Source of the DNA: Pseudo-nitzschia pungens
Taxonomy: Eukaryota; Bacillariophyta; Bacillariophyceae; Bacillariales; Bacillariaceae
DNA length: 64,000 bases
Reading direction: 5' to 3'
Assembly: GCA_037355855.1 (NCBI GenBank)
Contig: CM074760.1
Location: forward strand, 2,348,501-2,412,500
A model generated the notes under the pieces. That model was not told the DNA's origin and ran no database searches. It was given only the letters and a program-made list of their open reading frames with translations. The stretch's first letter is position 1, and each line of letters starts with the position of its first letter. This document shows, one piece after another, positions 11,130-21,495 of the stretch. Position numbers and translations under genes: made by a program.

Positions 11130-13241
11130 ATGGCTAAACCGGGAAAGCTGAGGACTCGCAAGTCCACGCTAGGTGCTTCAAGGCAAGAGCGAATTTCCTC
11201 CAAACAAACTGTGGGTTCCAGGTCGGTTTATTGCACTCCGAAAAGCAAAGCTCAAAACCGATTCGAATCGGATCAAAACAGGGTGGGAGGGATTCTTGTT
11301 GAACAACGACAAGATCCTGTGCCACGATCCATAACAACGGGATTCGGCAGGGATGGAAACCGTGCATGCACTGCTGCAACCGACGACACGAGTCGCCGAG
11401 ATCCCCCGCCGTCATCTGATTGTGTAGATGGCAATATTCAACAACCAAGATCGCAATCCAATTCGGAACCAAAAACGTCCGTGGGAGGGAAGCAAGACCC
11501 GAAACAACCCCGGACGAGACGAGAAAGCACCAGAAAGAATTACATAGACCGAATCGAAATGGTGCCGATGAGGACCAACGACAACCAGCCCTTTGTCCGC
11601 ATTTTTGTCGGCAGAGATGTGCTCAAATCATCCGAGGAAGAAATTTCCCATAAAGTACCCAAAGTTGGAAAGCAAGATGTCGCCAAGGAGGATGGAAACA
11701 AGCCAAAATTGCTTTCCTTGTCTACCGCATATTTGCCGTCGTGCTTGTCTACCGCATATGTGCCGTCTTGCCCGTCTACAGCACATGTGCCATCGTGCCC
11801 ATCTACAGCACATTTGCCATTGTGCCCGTCTACAGCAAATGTGCCATCGCGCTTGTCTAGAGCACGTGAGCCGTCGATCTTGCAAGCTATCGACGCGACG
11901 ACGCAACTTGGATTGTGCGGGCATTCCGTAAATTGCACGCCTTCATCGTTGAAGGCTATCGACACGACGTGTGGACATTCCATGAGTTGCACGCCTTCAC
12001 CGTTGAAGACAATCGACACGACGAAACTTTCATTCTGTGGCATTTCATCCGGGTGTGGGTCACCTGGTTTGAATTCTGTCGACGAAAAACTGAAATTGTT
12101 TGGCCATAATGCCTGGCATGCACCACACGCATCGGAGTTGGGAGTATGCGGTGACCCAACGAGGTATGCGTCAATACTGTCGGAGAGAATCGACGCGACA
12201 AAGTTAATCGACACGACAAAGTTAATCGAAGCGACGAGGTTAATCGACACGACAAATTTAGACGCTTGCAACGACTTTCACGAGTTGGATCAAGTAGAGT
12301 CTGCCATCAATGTCATGGGAACGTGTCCATTTGAATCTACCCCGTGCATAGAATCAGAGCGCCAAAGGAAAGACAACACCATGAACGTACTTTTTGATCA
12401 CATAGGGAAGTCGTTAGGCGAATCAAATGCGATAGCAAAGTCTGAGATGCTCAGAATGGGAAAAGTGGCAACTAATAACGTTAGAGGAAGCATATCAGCC
12501 CAGAAAAAACCGTAAGCACATCATTGTATTGCACTCACAATGCATCATTCTCCGTGTATCGAATCTCATCACTTCCTTTCCTTTTTCTTTTCCTTTTTCT
12601 GTTCAACCAGCTCATCGAAAACAAGAATCTTGTCGTTGGGAATTGCAGGGAGAGGGAAAGCAAAGAAAAACAAAGGAACTCATTCGATGAAAGTGCAAAG
12701 ATATCAAGGTTCGGAGGAACTTGTTTCAAGGGAATATAAGAACTCCACTTCACGGAAGAATGTGAGATTTCGCCACAACAAATACGATGATCCTAGTGAC
12801 GATTCTTGGACATCTAGTAGCAGCGACTCGGATTCTGATTCTGATTGCGATTCTGAAATTAGCAACGGTATCATAGAACAGATGATGGCCTCCTTGGCAA
12901 ATAAGGACAAAGATGTCCCAACAAGCGCATCTTTCATTTCGGAGACAGACGAATCATATCTCATGGAGTTTCGCGACGACGATGTATACATGGTCAGACA
13001 CGACACTAGTGAAGAGAGACTCTCTTTGGACACCACTGTATTACTTGCAAATGAAGGAAACGATGGCAGAGAAAGAGAACCAAATGCCGGGGTTATGTTC
13101 GGCATCGGGAATGCGTTTGGCTTTGCGAAGAAAAAGAAACAAGACGAACGCGATATGCGGATAGTGGACAGTGAAATTTTGAGTTCTTACGATTACGAAG
13201 AGAGCTACGATTCCGATGATTGCACCATGTCATCGTTCTGA
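11130..13241 (+). CDS. low-complexity repeat protein of unknown function
   Basis: Two exons, 11130-12511 and 12611-13241, joined by a 99-nt GT-AG intron (GTAAGC...CAACCAG, C-C|C junction). The protein is 670 residues. The frame is open back to a GTG at 11031, but the first ATG (MAKPGKLRTRK) is the likely start. I recognise no domain. The basic head (1-60) and RTRRESTRKNYIDR region suggest a nuclear or nucleic-acid-associated protein (inference). Three repeat tracts follow: about six 9-residue units of the type CPSTAHVPS (about 235-285), two or three ~23-residue units around AIDTT...CGHS.NCTP (about 290-350), and four 6-residue units IDTTKL/IEATRL (about 385-412). Exon 2 has SRKNVRF and an acidic Ser/Asp run (SSSDSDSDSDCDSE). 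The repeats are also near-perfect at DNA level, suggesting recent slippage. It is convergent with the M11 gene, 161 bp away. Confidence 0.65.
11718..12262 (+). repeat. coding minisatellites within the repeat protein
   Basis: A 27-nt unit (CPSTAHVPS-type) recurs about six times at 11718-11875, and an 18-nt unit (ATCGACACGACAAAGTTA) about four times at 12188-12262. A longer ~69-nt unit lies between them. All unit lengths are multiples of three, so copy-number change keeps the frame. Confidence 0.8.
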
Positions 13242-13402
13242 TAGATTAATAGAAATACCTAAAATCGTATGAGACGCATCACCAAATTCTTGATCTCTTG
13301 TTTTTCAATTTGTGTTGTATTTGTATCGTAATTGAAATCGATATGAATTAATATTGTACAGTAGCTTCTTGCATGTCCAATTGATATTGGTCATTAGTTT
13401 GG

Positions 13403-15700
13403 TTACAAATCAGCGCATCTCTGGCACGCAGCTGGGCAGCTTTTCCATAACGGCTTGCCATCGAAGGTGTTATCACATTTCTTCTTCTTTTTGATCCATT
13501 TGCAGTTCTTTTTCTTTCCTTTGCCCGAGCTCTTGATTTTGAACTTTCCTTTCTTGTCCTTGCAGACCACTTTTGGACCTATAGTAGGTTTGGCGGTAGG
13601 GGCTAGAGTAGGAGGAGTAGTGGGTGGTCGAGTAGGAGAGGCTGTAGGGGGTTCAGTAGGAGGGGCGGTGGGCGGTAGAGTTGGAGGAGCAGTAGGGGGT
13701 TTCGTAGGAGGGGCAGTGGGCGGTAGAGTTGGAGGAGCAGTAGGGGGTTTCGTAGGAGGGGCGGTGGGCGGTAGAGTTGGAGGAGCAGTAGGGGGTTTCG
13801 TAGGAGGGACGGTGGGTGGTAGAGTAGGAGCAGCAGTGGGAGATCCGATCTGGGCAATGGTTGGGGAAGTAGTTGCAGTGATGGGACTTGGGCTCGGTGC
13901 AATAGGCATCGGGCTGGGCTGCTTACCGACAGGTATACCAACTTGAAAGTGCTCAACTTTCACACTAAATGGTTCGTTTACTTTCACTCTGGAAAATAAA
14001 ACGTTTCCTTGGGAATCAAGTGCACGGTAGGAGCCAGGACCTTGTTTACAGCATATGCCATCCTCAAACTGGTCGTACAGGATGAATTTGTAGCTTTTAT
14101 TGTATGGAAGGCACACTTCAGTTGTGTACAAAGTGCGTTTCTGTGTCATCCCTGGGCCCTGAGCCACCATTGCACCAAGCTCATTGTCAAGAATGACGAA
14201 TCTATTGTCTTCGGGGTAATCATCAGTTGTAATCTCAATGGTGTGCGTTTCGCATTCTAGGGGTGTAGGAGTAGGAGTTTCAGGCATATTGTAGACGTCA
14301 ATGACTTCAATAGCAGCGTCTTGAATATCTGCGTTTCCATTCGATACGGCAGCGAATTTGATTGCAACATGCCTTCCTCTTTCATCATTGAAGTTTTCAA
14401 TAATATAGGATTGACCCAAGAACAACGACGCAACTTTTTTTGATAAACCGTATTCTGTTGGTAGTCCTTTCTCCTTGCGGACAACTGTGACAAGATTCTT
14501 GTCTTCCTTGGTGTCAAGGTTGATTCCAGCTTGGCGATTGTATCCTATGTAATAATCTTGATCGGATGCCATTTGTTGCAACCGGACTACAATCAACGCA
14601 TCATCATTCCCGTTGTAGTCGGCAACTCCATTCAGAATGAATTCCTTGACTGGCTCACCGTCAAGAGGATTGACTGTCGTTACCTTGTCATCGTACCAAC
14701 CAAGTTGATAATTTTTCGCTGGATTGAAGCACATATTCGTATCGTCATTGGCATATGATTGTCCCATGTACCCTGTCTTGTCGCCATAATCGGTTCCACC
14801 TTCGTCTCCAGAATGGGCCAGTCCAAGATTGTGACCAACCTCGTGCACTTGAACCGACACAAACGACGCAGCCTCATTGTTGTAGAAGCTAAACTTGCCA
14901 CCAACGAACGCATATGCCAACCAATCCCCGGTGCCTGGTGGAAAGACAAAAGCAACGAGGTCATACGTGTCCAAGTCTCCGAGTTGATCAATAGCATCTG
15001 CCACCGCAGCCTGTTGCAACATATTGCGATGGTTGTTGGTGGAAAGATCAAAATTGATCTTGACGTCGACAACTCCCTTATGAACTTCCACACCGGTTTC
15101 CGTTATACCTGAAAAGGCCTCGATCTCGAGTTTTCCGTACGAGCAGGCCTTGTATCGTGTCTTGAGACAGCTTACATCATCAAAAAAGTCGTTTTCAAGT
15201 TGAGAGACGTCAGGAGTTGGTGCAATATCATTGGAGTCAGATATGCGAATCACAAGAGTAGTGAGAACTCTTGTTTTATCCGCAAGATCCCGGTCGATTC
15301 TTGTAGCGTCAGTGCCGCGGGGATCGTTATGAAATTCAATGATCGCATCTGCAGGAATGTAAATTTTTGGATCTTCCGTATTAACGATGGCTTTACTGAC
15401 AGTCATCGTCGACTGGCCTGGTACAGCATGTTCCATCATTGACTCGGTTCCTTCAATTTCCAGGTATTGCAATCCGAGCATTCTAGAATCTTCTTTTGGT
15501 AATTCGCAAACCCATGTATCCGATGTCCTGTCTTTCTTTTTAGTTTTATATTGGATATCCTCGATGTATAGCCTGCATGTGGTTGTTTGGGATAAATGTC
15601 GATGACGGTTTTGACTCTCACCCTGAGTAGATCCTCGAAGGACTGTAGAGGACACATTTACCAATACGACAGCAAGAAGCGTGATTGAAAAGAGATTCAT
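13403..15700 (-). CDS. secreted gametolysin-like zinc metalloprotease (peptidase M11)
   Basis: A single exon of 765 residues with a signal peptide (about 1-18, MNLFSITLLAVVLVNVSS). The zinc site HEVGHNLGLAH (286-296) gives the HExxHxxGxxH ligands, and a Met-turn candidate, GYMGQS, follows at about 310. This arrangement is that of M11 gametolysins, which digest cell-wall glycoproteins in volvocine algae. Diatom members are secreted; their substrates are unknown. After the catalytic domain there is a region (about 490-600) with paired Cys, then a Pro/Thr hinge (about 610-715) of 16-residue units KPPTAPPTLPPTAPPT. Last comes a Lys/Cys-rich tail (KVVCKDKKGKFKI...CQRC) of a kind seen on other diatom secreted proteins. 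The tail could bind an acidic wall matrix (inference). It is convergent with the repeat protein. Confidence 0.92.
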   Translation of the reverse strand: MNLFSITLLAVVLVNVSSTVLRGSTQGESQNRHRHLSQTTTCRLYIEDIQYKTKKKDRTSDTWVCELPKEDSRMLGLQYLEIEGTESMMEHAVPGQSTMTVSKAIVNTEDPKIYIPADAIIEFHNDPRGTDATRIDRDLADKTRVLTTLVIRISDSNDIAPTPDVSQLENDFFDDVSCLKTRYKACSYGKLEIEAFSGITETGVEVHKGVVDVKINFDLSTNNHRNMLQQAAVADAIDQLGDLDTYDLVAFVFPPGTGDWLAYAFVGGKFSFYNNEAASFVSVQVHEVGHNLGLAHSGDEGGTDYGDKTGYMGQSYANDDTNMCFNPAKNYQLGWYDDKVTTVNPLDGEPVKEFILNGVADYNGNDDALIVVRLQQMASDQDYYIGYNRQAGINLDTKEDKNLVTVVRKEKGLPTEYGLSKKVASLFLGQSYIIENFNDERGRHVAIKFAAVSNGNADIQDAAIEVIDVYNMPETPTPTPLECETHTIEITTDDYPEDNRFVILDNELGAMVAQGPGMTQKRTLYTTEVCLPYNKSYKFILYDQFEDGICCKQGPGSYRALDSQGNVLFSRVKVNEPFSVKVEHFQVGIPVGKQPSPMPIAPSPSPITATTSPTIAQIGSPTAAPTLPPTVPPTKPPTAPPTLPPTAPPTKPPTAPPTLPPTAPPTKPPTAPPTLPPTAPPTEPPTASPTRPPTTPPTLAPTAKPTIGPKVVCKDKKGKFKIKSSGKGKKKNCKWIKKKKKCDNTFDGKPLWKSCPAACQRCADL
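13640..13830. repeat. 48-bp coding minisatellite (Pro/Thr hinge of the M11 protease)
   Basis: Nearly identical 48-bp units (plus strand GTAGGAGGGGCAGTGGGCGG...) recur about 3.5 times. Read on the minus strand each encodes a 16-residue KPPTAPPTLPPTAPPT block. The last units drift toward E and S variants. Confidence 0.85.
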
Positions 15701-18220
15701 TATGGTTGTTATAGTTTGCTTTAAGTTTTGTTGCGGTTGTGAAATTATGAGGTAAAGTTAGATCTGAGAAGTCCTGGGTGTTGAATGTTGAATGTGGAGT
15801 GAAGGCTGTTTCATGAATTCGCAAATTGTGACGAACTTAACTATTATAGCATGCCGAGTCGAGTTGGGCGTTCTTCATGACTCCGGTTGAACGTGGTTAC
15901 AGAATTACAAATTTCAAGTAGGACGGGCAGATTAAAAGGTAGATTCTTCATTGGGCCTGGATAAAGTCTTTTGATATCATAATTGAAGTGGGTTCTATTC
16001 AATTAGTGGTACATCTTTTAATCTCTAACCGGCTTTGACCTCTTCCAGACCAGTGCATAGACTAATTGTGTCCATTTTTTTCAAACGTGAAGAAGAACAG
16101 CGTTTCCTACGTTCATGCAGTTTTTTGTCTAAATCTGAGGATTTGTCCGCTCGGATGAATTATGGCTTGCGCTGGAATCCCATTCGGGAACAAAATTTAT
16201 CTCTGGATGCCGGAAATTAGTACTGGGAGATCATTTTTCATACTGTATCGTAGGTAAGTTGTATCGGTCGGTTTTACAACATTTCACGATTTGTCACGAT
16301 TAATACCCCAAATAAGCTCAAAAATTTTTTGGTACGGTAGGAACTGTACGAAAAAAAAGTAGCAGATCTTTTTTCGGTTCTCATTTCCCGAACTGAAAAA
16401 ACTATTTAAGGAAGGAATACAAATGAAAGTTCAATTTTCTAGTGCACGGTACTAGTACGTGCACGAGTAACCTTACCATCATCATCTGACTTCGAAATGA
16501 TGTGATCCATGTTCAGATTTCACGACTTATCATATGGCGATCATATCGAACCTTAAGAAGCGTGGAAGGATGGTTCTCTTTTAGAACGATTTAATTCTAT
16601 TGTAATTACCGTATTGTTTACTAGATGGGTTAGTTTCGGAGACCATGATGAGAATGATACACTTTCGAACTTCGAATGGAGATTTTGTTACAAAAGTTGT
16701 TACGTAAGTTAACTTACCGTACGATAACCTTAGTACTATTTTATTTGATTAAATTACCTGTACTTTTCTTGTTTCCGGTATTCTCTTTACGGTGCTAGGC
16801 TTTGATCGCAGCAATTTGTACTGGAAAACGGACTGCTGTACGAGTATTTCTTTTTATCAGTACGATACAAGTAGTACACGGCAAAGAGAATCGCGTACGA
16901 ACTAGTAAAGTTAAGGTTACTCTTTGTAGAAAAATGCCATCGGTTCTTGCATAAAATACATGATGTTCAAACAATGAAGCAAGGATTATGCTGTCAGCTC
17001 TCGCAAGTATTCCAGATAGAAAGCTCCTCAATACCTATATGTGGAGAACATGCTTGATTATTTCGATGCAGAAACGGAATCAAACGACTGACAACGCTTC
17101 TTTTCACCAGTAGATCCAACGATAGACACGACTATGGTACCCTACCCTTCGTCGCGCCAAATTGTTTTTCATAGTAGCGCATGTACTTTTAATGTCGATT
17201 GCAGAGATTGTACCGCCTACACCTTTATATTTCAGCATGACCCGGACCCGGAAATACTACTACGAATAATCATTTTAACCATTAATCTTTCCTTCAATCA
17301 ATCAGAAACTTTGTCTTCGTCCTTTTTTTGCACTGTACCGGTAGTACCGAACGGTAGTACGAGTAATCTTCGGAGCTTATCGGGTAAATGCGCTTACTTT
17401 ATGTACTCGTACTTGTAGGCGTGGCCTAAGCATTGATGAAAAAAAAAATGCTTCTCTCATTGGTTCGCTCTAGTTGATTACGGAGGTTGCGTGATGGTCG
17501 TGGTCGTGAAAATGTTTTTAATGAATAAGGTTACCGTTTTTCAGTTCGCAATCCCGTTTCTTGGTAGCAAATGTCGTTCTTCAATGCGACAGTCATCAGA
17601 TCCAAAAAACGTCACGTATGCTTTTGAGCTCCTCGATTGTCACGGTTTTCGTTCATTTTTCGACGTCCCCACCATACCACCGAACTAACGGAACGAGTCT
17701 ATTGAAAAAGGGTCCTATCGGTTGGATGATATTCTGATTTTCACTGAATCATACCAGTAATAATACTGATAGCTTCTAAGTAATTCTGCTTTTCCATTTT
17801 CCATCGGAATAACACAACGTTCTGACTTTCTTCTGCTCTGATTTGTATCCTTCTTGACAACAAACAAATCTTTCCACACTGCGAATCATACAAAAACAGT
17901 ATGGACGTTCCCATACAGGGGAACACGAAGTATGCAATTTTGTAGATAGTGAACCGCCCAGACTGGATACGCTCCTAGACGTTCCGAAAGTAACCCATAA
18001 TAACAGCACTCCATGCACGAATTGATTTTGTACCATGTATTGTCGGCATTGTGCAAAGAATTGGATAGAATACATGAAATTTAGATTCAGTACTCTTCTT
18101 CTTGCCATGGCTATGTGTGATGGAGGATCGAAATAGACCAGAAATGGCAACACAACCCACTTTGCGTCCGTTTCTATGAATCGATCCCAACTTGGTTCCC
18201 AGAAAGGATTTTATGATAAA
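15701..18220. other. intergenic region
   Basis: No gene is supported. It is AT-rich with abundant GTACGAG, CCGGTA, GTTAACTTACCG and GGTACCG words, and lies upstream of the M11 gene. Several 60-125 residue open frames occur on both strands without domain, leader or splice partner. Confidence 0.5.
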
Positions 18221-18330
18221 GGGATCTGTGGTTCGAACTACGGCACGTTCTCCGACAGTCATGCTCCGAAGAGCCGCGTCCCAACCGGGGACCATCGATC
18301 CGTCCCCGACCACCTGCCCATTAGTATGCA
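18221..18330 (-). pseudogene. partial duplicate of the neighbouring FKBP gene
   Basis: About 110 bp match 19063-19172 inside the FKBP gene with only about two substitutions. The copied part begins inside exon 2 (just after RITDPS) and runs through the acceptor into the intron's 3' end, including the TACTAAT box. This is therefore a DNA-level duplication rather than a retrocopy. Beyond 18221 the reading frame continues into unrelated sequence, so no FKBP domain can form. The duplicate lies about 840 bp from its source in the same orientation. Confidence 0.9.
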
Positions 18331-18540
18331 GAGTTGATTGCGTCACGATACAATGAAAATCCGATGCCACACTTTGAGTTTATGGGGCACCGTTCTTTCA
18401 AACGACTCTATTCCCACCCCATGAGTCAATGACGAATAACTTTTGATATCGTCAAGCGTCTATATTACATCTCCCTACACCGCAATGAATTAAACCAATC
18501 TAGTCCGCCACTCATATTGTTTCTTCTATATATCGATTCG

Positions 18541-19743
18541 TTACACGGAAGAGAAACTGGAAAGAAGAGTCATCATCGTAGTTGTAACCAAGACATCCAG
18601 TTCGTCTACACTTTGAGCACCCTTTTCACTAATGGCTCCAGAAAGAAGTGAAACATAGAAGGCGGCTCCAACAACTGCAAAAGCAATAGGGAATGTAATT
18701 GATGGCTTGAGGTACCATGGAGCCTCTTCCCCGGTTTCACCCTCGAAAAATCCAAAGAAGTAATAATTCTTAACCGTGTCGATCCACCCCTCGAGACCTT
18801 CTTTCTTGGGTGCTTTGTTGGCCATTTTCACCTGATAAGCTGCTGCAATCTCTTCGGCTGTCTTTGGGGTGTCGTCCTCGAGCGCCATGGCATCAAAGTT
18901 CATATCGAATATCTGGGCGGCCTTCGCTGCCGGCTGAACCGCTAGAACCTGAATATCAAACTCGAGGCGAGCAGTGGAAGCGAGAGCAGAGTCAACGCCA
19001 AGGAGAGCGCCGAGCGCAGCAGCTCCTCTTGGGTCGGTGTCAGCACCACCGTATGCCAATGAGGGATCTGTGATTCGAACTACGGCACGTTCTCCGACAG
19101 TCATGCTCCGAAGAGCGGCGTCCCAACCGGGGACCATCGATCCGTCCCCGACCACCTGCCCATTAGTATGCATGGTGTGGCAATGGAACGGAAACGAAAG
19201 AATCAAGGTAATTGTTGCAGTTACAAGCGATATTAGATACGAACAGGAAGAGAAAGAACAACAATCAAACGCACGCGGTCGCCATCGGGAGATAGGAAAC
19301 GAGGAATGGCTACATTTTGTAGTTCACATGTTCGTTCATAAATGACGTCTTGTGATTCTGCTACATACCACTTTCTGAGAATCGGACCGTGCCAGGAGAA
19401 CATTTTCGGCGTCGCTTTCGTCTTGGTCTCCCAAACCGACCGAATAACAAGTGTATTTCACAGTGACAATGTCGCCCCGGCCGATGGGAGTTGCTCCAGT
19501 CTCTCCGCCATTGACGACAGTCTTGGCTAATCCCTCTGGAAGCATTGTAATCCCCATGGAAGACATGGCGAGCGCAGATTCTGGCCTTGTTGATGTCCCA
19601 GTCGTCGTCGGTGATCTGGACGCAAACGTTTTTCCTGCGGACGAAAACGCGGATACATGTTCGATATGGACATGCGCGTGGGAGAACAGCACCACAATGT
19701 ACAATGCGAATGAAACGGAAGCAAATTGTTGTATTCTTGACAT
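18541..19743 (-). CDS. FKBP-type peptidyl-prolyl isomerase-like protein, probably plastid-targeted, with C-terminal membrane span
   Basis: Two exons, 19743-19369 and 19155-18541, with a 213-nt intron (donor GTATGT; acceptor GGGCAG; branch-like TACTAAT about 8 nt before it). The protein is 329 residues. The frame extends upstream to a TTG at 19788, but the ATG at 19743 is preferred. A hydrophobic leader (about 8-20) is followed by HVSAF|SSAGKTFASRS. This resembles the bipartite plastid presequence of diatoms with its ASAF-type motif (Phe after cleavage). The FKBP fold (about 75-197) shows IVTVKYT, VVGDGSMVPGWDAALRSMTVGERAVV, SLAYGG and LEFDIQVL. The usual DG-x-x-FDSS loop is replaced by an acidic stretch, so isomerase activity is uncertain. 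A single membrane span (about 278-297) follows PWYLKPSITFP. A thylakoid or inner-membrane role is inference. Confidence 0.85.
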
Positions 19744-20649
19744 CGTACTGGGTTTTTTCCGTAGCACCGATTTAGCTTTCACTTGCAAAGACCTCGAGGT
19801 GATTTGTTATGGTTCTCCTAAATCCTGATTGCTTCTTTCTAAAAAAGAGAAAAGGCAACTTTGTTCTTGAGATGTTGCTGGAGGCTGGAGCTGATGATGA
19901 TTCAAGTAGTGACGATGTTGTTCCTTGTTTATCTTGTTGTTGAACGTTTTTGATTCATTCTTTTCCGAAAAAATGGTCACGCCTGTCTGTCATCGACCGT
20001 AGATGCTAAATTACGCGCGTAAGGTCTGCCACGCACCATGAACTAAGGGAATTTTGGAGGATTTATCTCTGAAGACTAAGATAGCTCTTAACTTGGGACA
20101 TGGTCATTGAACAAGGTGTAAACAATTTTTCGGGAATGATATTGATAAGGTTACGAGTAATTTACGGTACGAGTAAGGTTTAATCTTACTTCGTAGTCAT
20201 TACAAGTACTTCGTATATTATTGCATGTACAAAATTGTTCGTAGGATATACGTACCGTACGGTAAGAGTACACGTAGTAAGATTACTTCGTAGTTTTTTT
20301 TTTTACGTTCATTTTTTAAGCCTGACAACAAACTGAGATTTGTATGACCCCGCAAGATCAACTTGGATCTCAAGACCTAATTCTGTTCTACGATAGACGT
20401 AAACCTTACGTACCGGTACTTTGTACGAAGTACGAAGTAATCAAAATCCTACGTTACACGTACGTAAAAAGCGTACGAGTACCGGTACTAAACAACAATC
20501 CGAAGTGATCTTGATCGACTTTGTCCTAAGGTTAGCGGTAATTCTGTTGAAAAAACGGTGAAAGAAGATCGAAATTGTCAACCCGTAATCGTCATTGATG
20601 TCATTCTTTAGGAACTCTAGAGTTACAACAGGCACTTTGATTATATAAG
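19744..20649. other. intergenic region between divergent genes
   Basis: About 900 bp between divergent starts. It is dense in short palindromic words (TACCGTACGGTA, GTACGAAGTAC, TACCGGTAC) from about 20150 to 20510. No gene is seen. Confidence 0.5.
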
Positions 20650-21495
20650 ATGGCGTCAACCTCCAATGGTGGATTGGGCGAAGCATGTGATAGTCTATTG
20701 ATCGGCTCCTTTTATTTCATCAACATCAACGCATGGCCTATCATAATCAATCCTCTGTCCGTTGTTGACATCGACCGACGGTACGGCGAGGTAATTATCT
20801 TTGGGTTTCAAGATATTCCAGGAAATCTGGATCTTTACTTAACAGATCGTGCCTGGGGAGACGATGGCAATGGTGGAGAAGGATTTGCTCCAAATGTTTT
20901 GCGAGGAGAAGGCGTCGTCAAGTTTACGACACCGTCAGAGGGCGTGCCAGCCGGTGTTGCTTTTGGAATGGGCGACGACTTCGAAGTGTACAAATACGGC
21001 GAGGAATGGATTGATGTAGATGTGAACGGGACCGACCCAGAAGGAGGCAACGGTACGCATTACTTCGATCTGGGATCAGACGGAGACCAAATCTTTTTGT
21101 ATTGTATCGGCAGTGATGGGAACGATCGTCCCATAGCAGGCATCTCGTACAACGGGCCGTTCGAAAAGTCTGAATTTTATGGTACCAACAGAAGCTCAGC
21201 TCCTGGCACTTTCGAGGAGTATGACACCGAAAGTGGGGCCAACAAAACCACATTACTTGTCATGCCAACCGTCACAAGAGATGATGGCACGAACAAAATT
21301 TTTTGGAAATGGGAATATGTAGGCCCTTCTTCGCTCAATTTTTTGGAACTGCAAGACGCCATTCGTGACACGGAACGGAATTGGCTAGGGACAAACCCAG
21401 ATGGTACAACGTCGTCCTCGTCGCCATTCCATGAGACTATGGTTCTGACTAATGCAATAGCATTTTTTATTTTTTTGTTCCTTGTGCTGAAGTAA
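20650..21495 (+). CDS. surface or secreted protein with a bacterial-type LTD-like beta domain and GPI-like tail
   Basis: Encodes 281 residues from the ATG at 20650. The core (about 45-200) has the pattern GEVIIFGFQDIP, LDLYLTDRAWGDD, RGEGVVKFTTP, GVPAGVAFGMG, then GDQIFLYCIGSDGNDRPIAGISYNG. I recognise this as the layout of a domain common in large secreted bacterial proteins (IYFTDNGW...GEGT...GVAAGTVV...DQI). Its function is unknown there too. A Ser/Thr-rich linker and a short hydrophobic C-terminus (TMVLTNAIAFFIFLFLVLK) look like a GPI-attachment signal. The N-terminus has only a weak hydrophobic stretch (about 16-38), so an upstream exon carrying a signal peptide may be missing from this model. 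There is no paralogue in the window. Confidence 0.7.
   Translation: MASTSNGGLGEACDSLLIGSFYFININAWPIIINPLSVVDIDRRYGEVIIFGFQDIPGNLDLYLTDRAWGDDGNGGEGFAPNVLRGEGVVKFTTPSEGVPAGVAFGMGDDFEVYKYGEEWIDVDVNGTDPEGGNGTHYFDLGSDGDQIFLYCIGSDGNDRPIAGISYNGPFEKSEFYGTNRSSAPGTFEEYDTESGANKTTLLVMPTVTRDDGTNKIFWKWEYVGPSSLNFLELQDAIRDTERNWLGTNPDGTTSSSSPFHETMVLTNAIAFFIFLFLVLK

Noticed and set aside
13455..13946. 163-residue Gly/Val-rich plus-strand frame
   Set aside because: It is the antisense reading of the Pro/Thr repeat of the M11 protease.
19156..19206. HTNGQ segment as FKBP coding sequence
   Set aside because: It lies upstream of the acceptor; TACTAAT...GGGCAG marks the intron end, and splicing gives the FKBP-like KVVVGDGSMVPGWD.
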